The notes under the pieces: model-generated | What the model saw: the letters and a program-made list of their open reading frames with translations, nothing else | What the model was told of the DNA's origin: nothing | The model's database searches: none | Assembly (NCBI RefSeq): GCF_003473485.1 | Contig: NC_053045.1 | Span: 46,418,494-46,482,493, forward strand | Reading direction: 5' to 3' | Source of the DNA: Medicago truncatula | Taxonomy: Eukaryota; Streptophyta; Magnoliopsida; Fabales; Fabaceae | Length of the DNA stretch: 64,000 nt | Shown: in pieces, positions 61,450-64,000 of the stretch | Numbering within the stretch: position 1 is the stretch's first letter | Layout of the letters: the number at the start of each line of letters is the position of its first letter | Translations under genes and position numbers: made by a program

Positions 61450-64000
61450 CCATGACTAAGCTGATTTGACCCGCAAACTTTCATCTCCTCCTCCATCATC
61501 AATTTCCTTTTCTCCTCCATTATTCTATCATGTAGCGCTCCCTTACCGAATTGTCCTCCTCCACCGTAAAAAAGTGCCCACATAAACATTAAGAAAGAAA
61601 GAATAATTTTGTTGGAGCATAAAGATGATAAGGAAATTAAATCAACCATAATAAATAGAGAATAATCACTAGTTTCCCTTAACCTAAATCGTATATGCAC
61701 CCACTTTTTATATATTTAAAGGTTAAATATGATTTTAGTCACTATAAATATACAGCTTAATCCATTAAATTATAAAATATATTCATTGTTGCCCTCTTTT
61801 TATCAAGTTTAATTAAAAGATGCTTATGTGGATGTTTGTTGTTAAGTTTATAGGTCATATTGTTATGTTGTATATTTATGTTATCAGTTAGAGTATATTA
61901 TAATTAATTTTTATTTAAAAGTCGGTATTTTTAGTAATGAAATCTAATGTTTTCAATCCTTATAAGTCATCTTAACTTGTTCTCATTGTTATTTTCAATA
62001 CTTATATTTCTTGTTAGTCATTCAATAAATCCGTTGCTAAAATTTTAGACGACTACTTCAAAAATTATTTAATTAATGAAAAAATAACAATATGAGATCT
62101 TTATTTTATGGGTGATGTTAGCCAATAAAGAAAGCTATAAGTAGCCGTTTTGTATTGAAAACAACAATTTTTAAACTTTTAAAATACTTAATTTACCACT
62201 TTTTAACGTAATATTTATGTATTTGTTTCTTTAGTCAACGTCTTAAAGCCATCTTTAGCACTTTCATTATATCATTAGTAAATATAAACCAATCTTAAAT
62301 TGATTATGCAAATGTTTTTGTTATATTTGTCTAAATTTTAAGATATGAATTATTTTGATATTGAAAAGTTATATCATAACCAAATCATATATTTCATTTA
62401 GAGTTTATTATCCTTTAGTTTTCTCTAAACTTTTGTATTTTTAATAATGATACTTCATACCTTTTATTATGTAAATTTATGTTATTGTTCATGTAGAGTT
62501 TATTATCCTTTAGTTTTCTCTAAACTTTTGTATTTTTAATAATGATACTTCATACCTTTTATTATGTAAATTTATGTTATTGTTCATTGATTAAACTCGA
62601 TGTCTGCATAATAAAAGAGTTTTCAGAATAAACTACGTATTCAAAACTTCATAACTAAAAAAGTTAGTTATTTGATATATAACAAACACATGATACATAA
62701 ATGTGACATGAGTTAAAATTTATAATCTCTTTGTATTTCGAACATACTACTCCGTATTTTATTATAAGTCGTAAACGGTTAAACGTTAAATATTTTTCAA
62801 TGCATTGATTGGTAAAATAACAATTTTCAGGGAAATAAAATGCAGTTGAATAACCTCATAAATTATCCTTTCTTAACTTCAGTAGAGGTGAGTGGCTCCT
62901 TACAAATGTTTTGATTTGTGGACTTCAGCGAGTCAAAAAGCTGTCTTGTCTTAGTTGTTGTTGGTCCTTATCGAACAACACTTCAAAATCGTTAATACAT
63001 TTTTGTTCAATTACATCTTTAAGGCTCTCTTTATCATATGTCTAAAATCATAATAATCATAATTAATGAAATTACAAATAAATAAAGAAACCCTCGCGTG
63101 ATAAAAAACAAGTTTGTACAAAGAAAAAAAAAACACATATATAAGAAGTCACTCATTACTACCAAGTTCATACCTAGATCTGATGGAAAATGATACCAAA
63201 CAAAATAAATGAATTCAACGTAAACAATACTTATGTTATTTTTTCCTAACATGAGCTAAACAAAGTTATTCAAACAGATGTTAATGCTTTAAGAAGCATA
63301 GAGGAAAGATGAGTAACATTAATATTTTTCAAAAAAATACGACTACGAATAAATTAAACATAAGTTATTAAAGTATCGATCCAACAAAATAATATTTTGC
63401 GCAAATTTCTAACAAATATGACTACGAATAAATTATATTATTTTTGTCATTGAAAAATATAAATATGGTTTGTTGAGTTTGCTACATTTGAAAATCACAA
63501 ATATCTATACTTATAATTTTTTATCTATGTCAAAAAATTGATATAAAATATCGTTTGTAATTTATTCGCAATTTTTTTTATAAAATAACGTTGATAATCT
63601 ACGGACGTTAGCGCAGTAAAAAGAGTGAAAAGACGTACACGTGAGTGCCCCTCTTTTCGCTAGCATTTATAAAGAAAGTACATGTTTTTGGACTGACACT
63701 TTCTTATTCCAATTTTATTCTTTGTTTAAAGTATTTTATTTACTATTTTATCCTTTTATAATAATAATAATTATTAATTAAAAAAGTTAAATCACATTAA
63801 AATATGAACAACCTCACTATAATATTATCTATAACAATGTATAAAGAAAATATGAAAATTTATGTTAGAATTCTATTTATTCTTATTATACCATTAAACA
63901 AATTTTCTTGTAATAATGTCATAGTATTAATGTCATTGAAAAGGATAAAATTTTGTATTATAATTGTTATGTTGCTGATATAATTTAAAAAGATAAGTAT
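61450..64000. other. AT-rich spacer at the right edge
   Basis: No supported gene. A 95-bp tandem duplication lies at 62399-62587. ORFs at 61446-61700 and 63034-63252 (minus) show no family features. Confidence 0.5.
62399..62587. repeat. Perfect tandem duplication, 95-bp unit
   Basis: The unit starting TAGAGTTTATTATCCTTTAG at 62399 is repeated from 62494. The copies appear identical over about 93 bp (to TTATTGTTCAT), which suggests a recent event or an assembly duplication. Confidence 0.92.

Noticed and set aside
61446..61700. Minus-strand ORF with ALHDRIMEEKRKLMMEEEMK
   Set aside because: Short, no splice support, no recognisable family.

Overview
This is nuclear DNA of a land plant, most likely a temperate legume (Fabaceae). 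The genes have GT-AG introns and AT-rich spacers. The encoded proteins match plant orthologues over their whole length. The gibberellin 2-oxidase resembles the pea GA2ox2 type from memory of that family, and several foldback repeats have the look of legume MITEs. The genus was not determined.

Six protein-coding genes of known family can be traced exon by exon. They are the 3' end of the ribosomal protein gene RPS14 (+, 508-1232), the RNA polymerase II subunit gene NRPB7 (+, 5552-8489), the ribosome-biogenesis gene ESF1 (-, 10749-14660), a gibberellin 2-beta-dioxygenase (+, 27279-30833), a katanin p60-like AAA ATPase of the KATNAL2/CCP1 type (+, 40736-47288) and the histone-binding WD40 gene MSI1 (-, 53179-56987). 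A seventh five-exon gene (+, 17319-22482) encodes a probable chloroplast or thylakoid-lumen helical-repeat protein that I cannot name. Except for RPS14, which is cut by the window edge, each reconstructed coding sequence is a whole number of codons and ends in a stop. A 43-codon ORF behind a good TATA box (-, 49802-49933) may be a small-peptide gene. Two unrecognised ORFs near 61 kb are weaker.

The rest is transposon-rich spacer. It holds a degenerate Helitron with an intact-looking 3' terminus (1539-2800), a hAT-like element with a perfect 8-bp target duplication and a nested MITE (3465-4549), and a Mutator-like element with a 9-bp target duplication (34453-35879). The Mutator-like element carries many CCGG-centred palindromes and two divergent TATA boxes, and a shorter relative sits in intron 3 of the lumen-protein gene. 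There are also a long-arm foldback element (38101-39574), at least ten smaller foldback elements, a Stowaway MITE, four or five decayed LINE/RNase H fragments, and several tandem duplications, including a 352-bp one inside MSI1 intron 2.

The genes do not form a pathway. They are ordinary eukaryotic single genes: housekeeping functions (translation, transcription, rRNA processing, chromatin) next to a hormone catabolism gene, a microtubule-severing family gene and a plastid protein gene. No prokaryote-type system is present. The most unusual structure I see is the palindrome-rich Mutator-like family.
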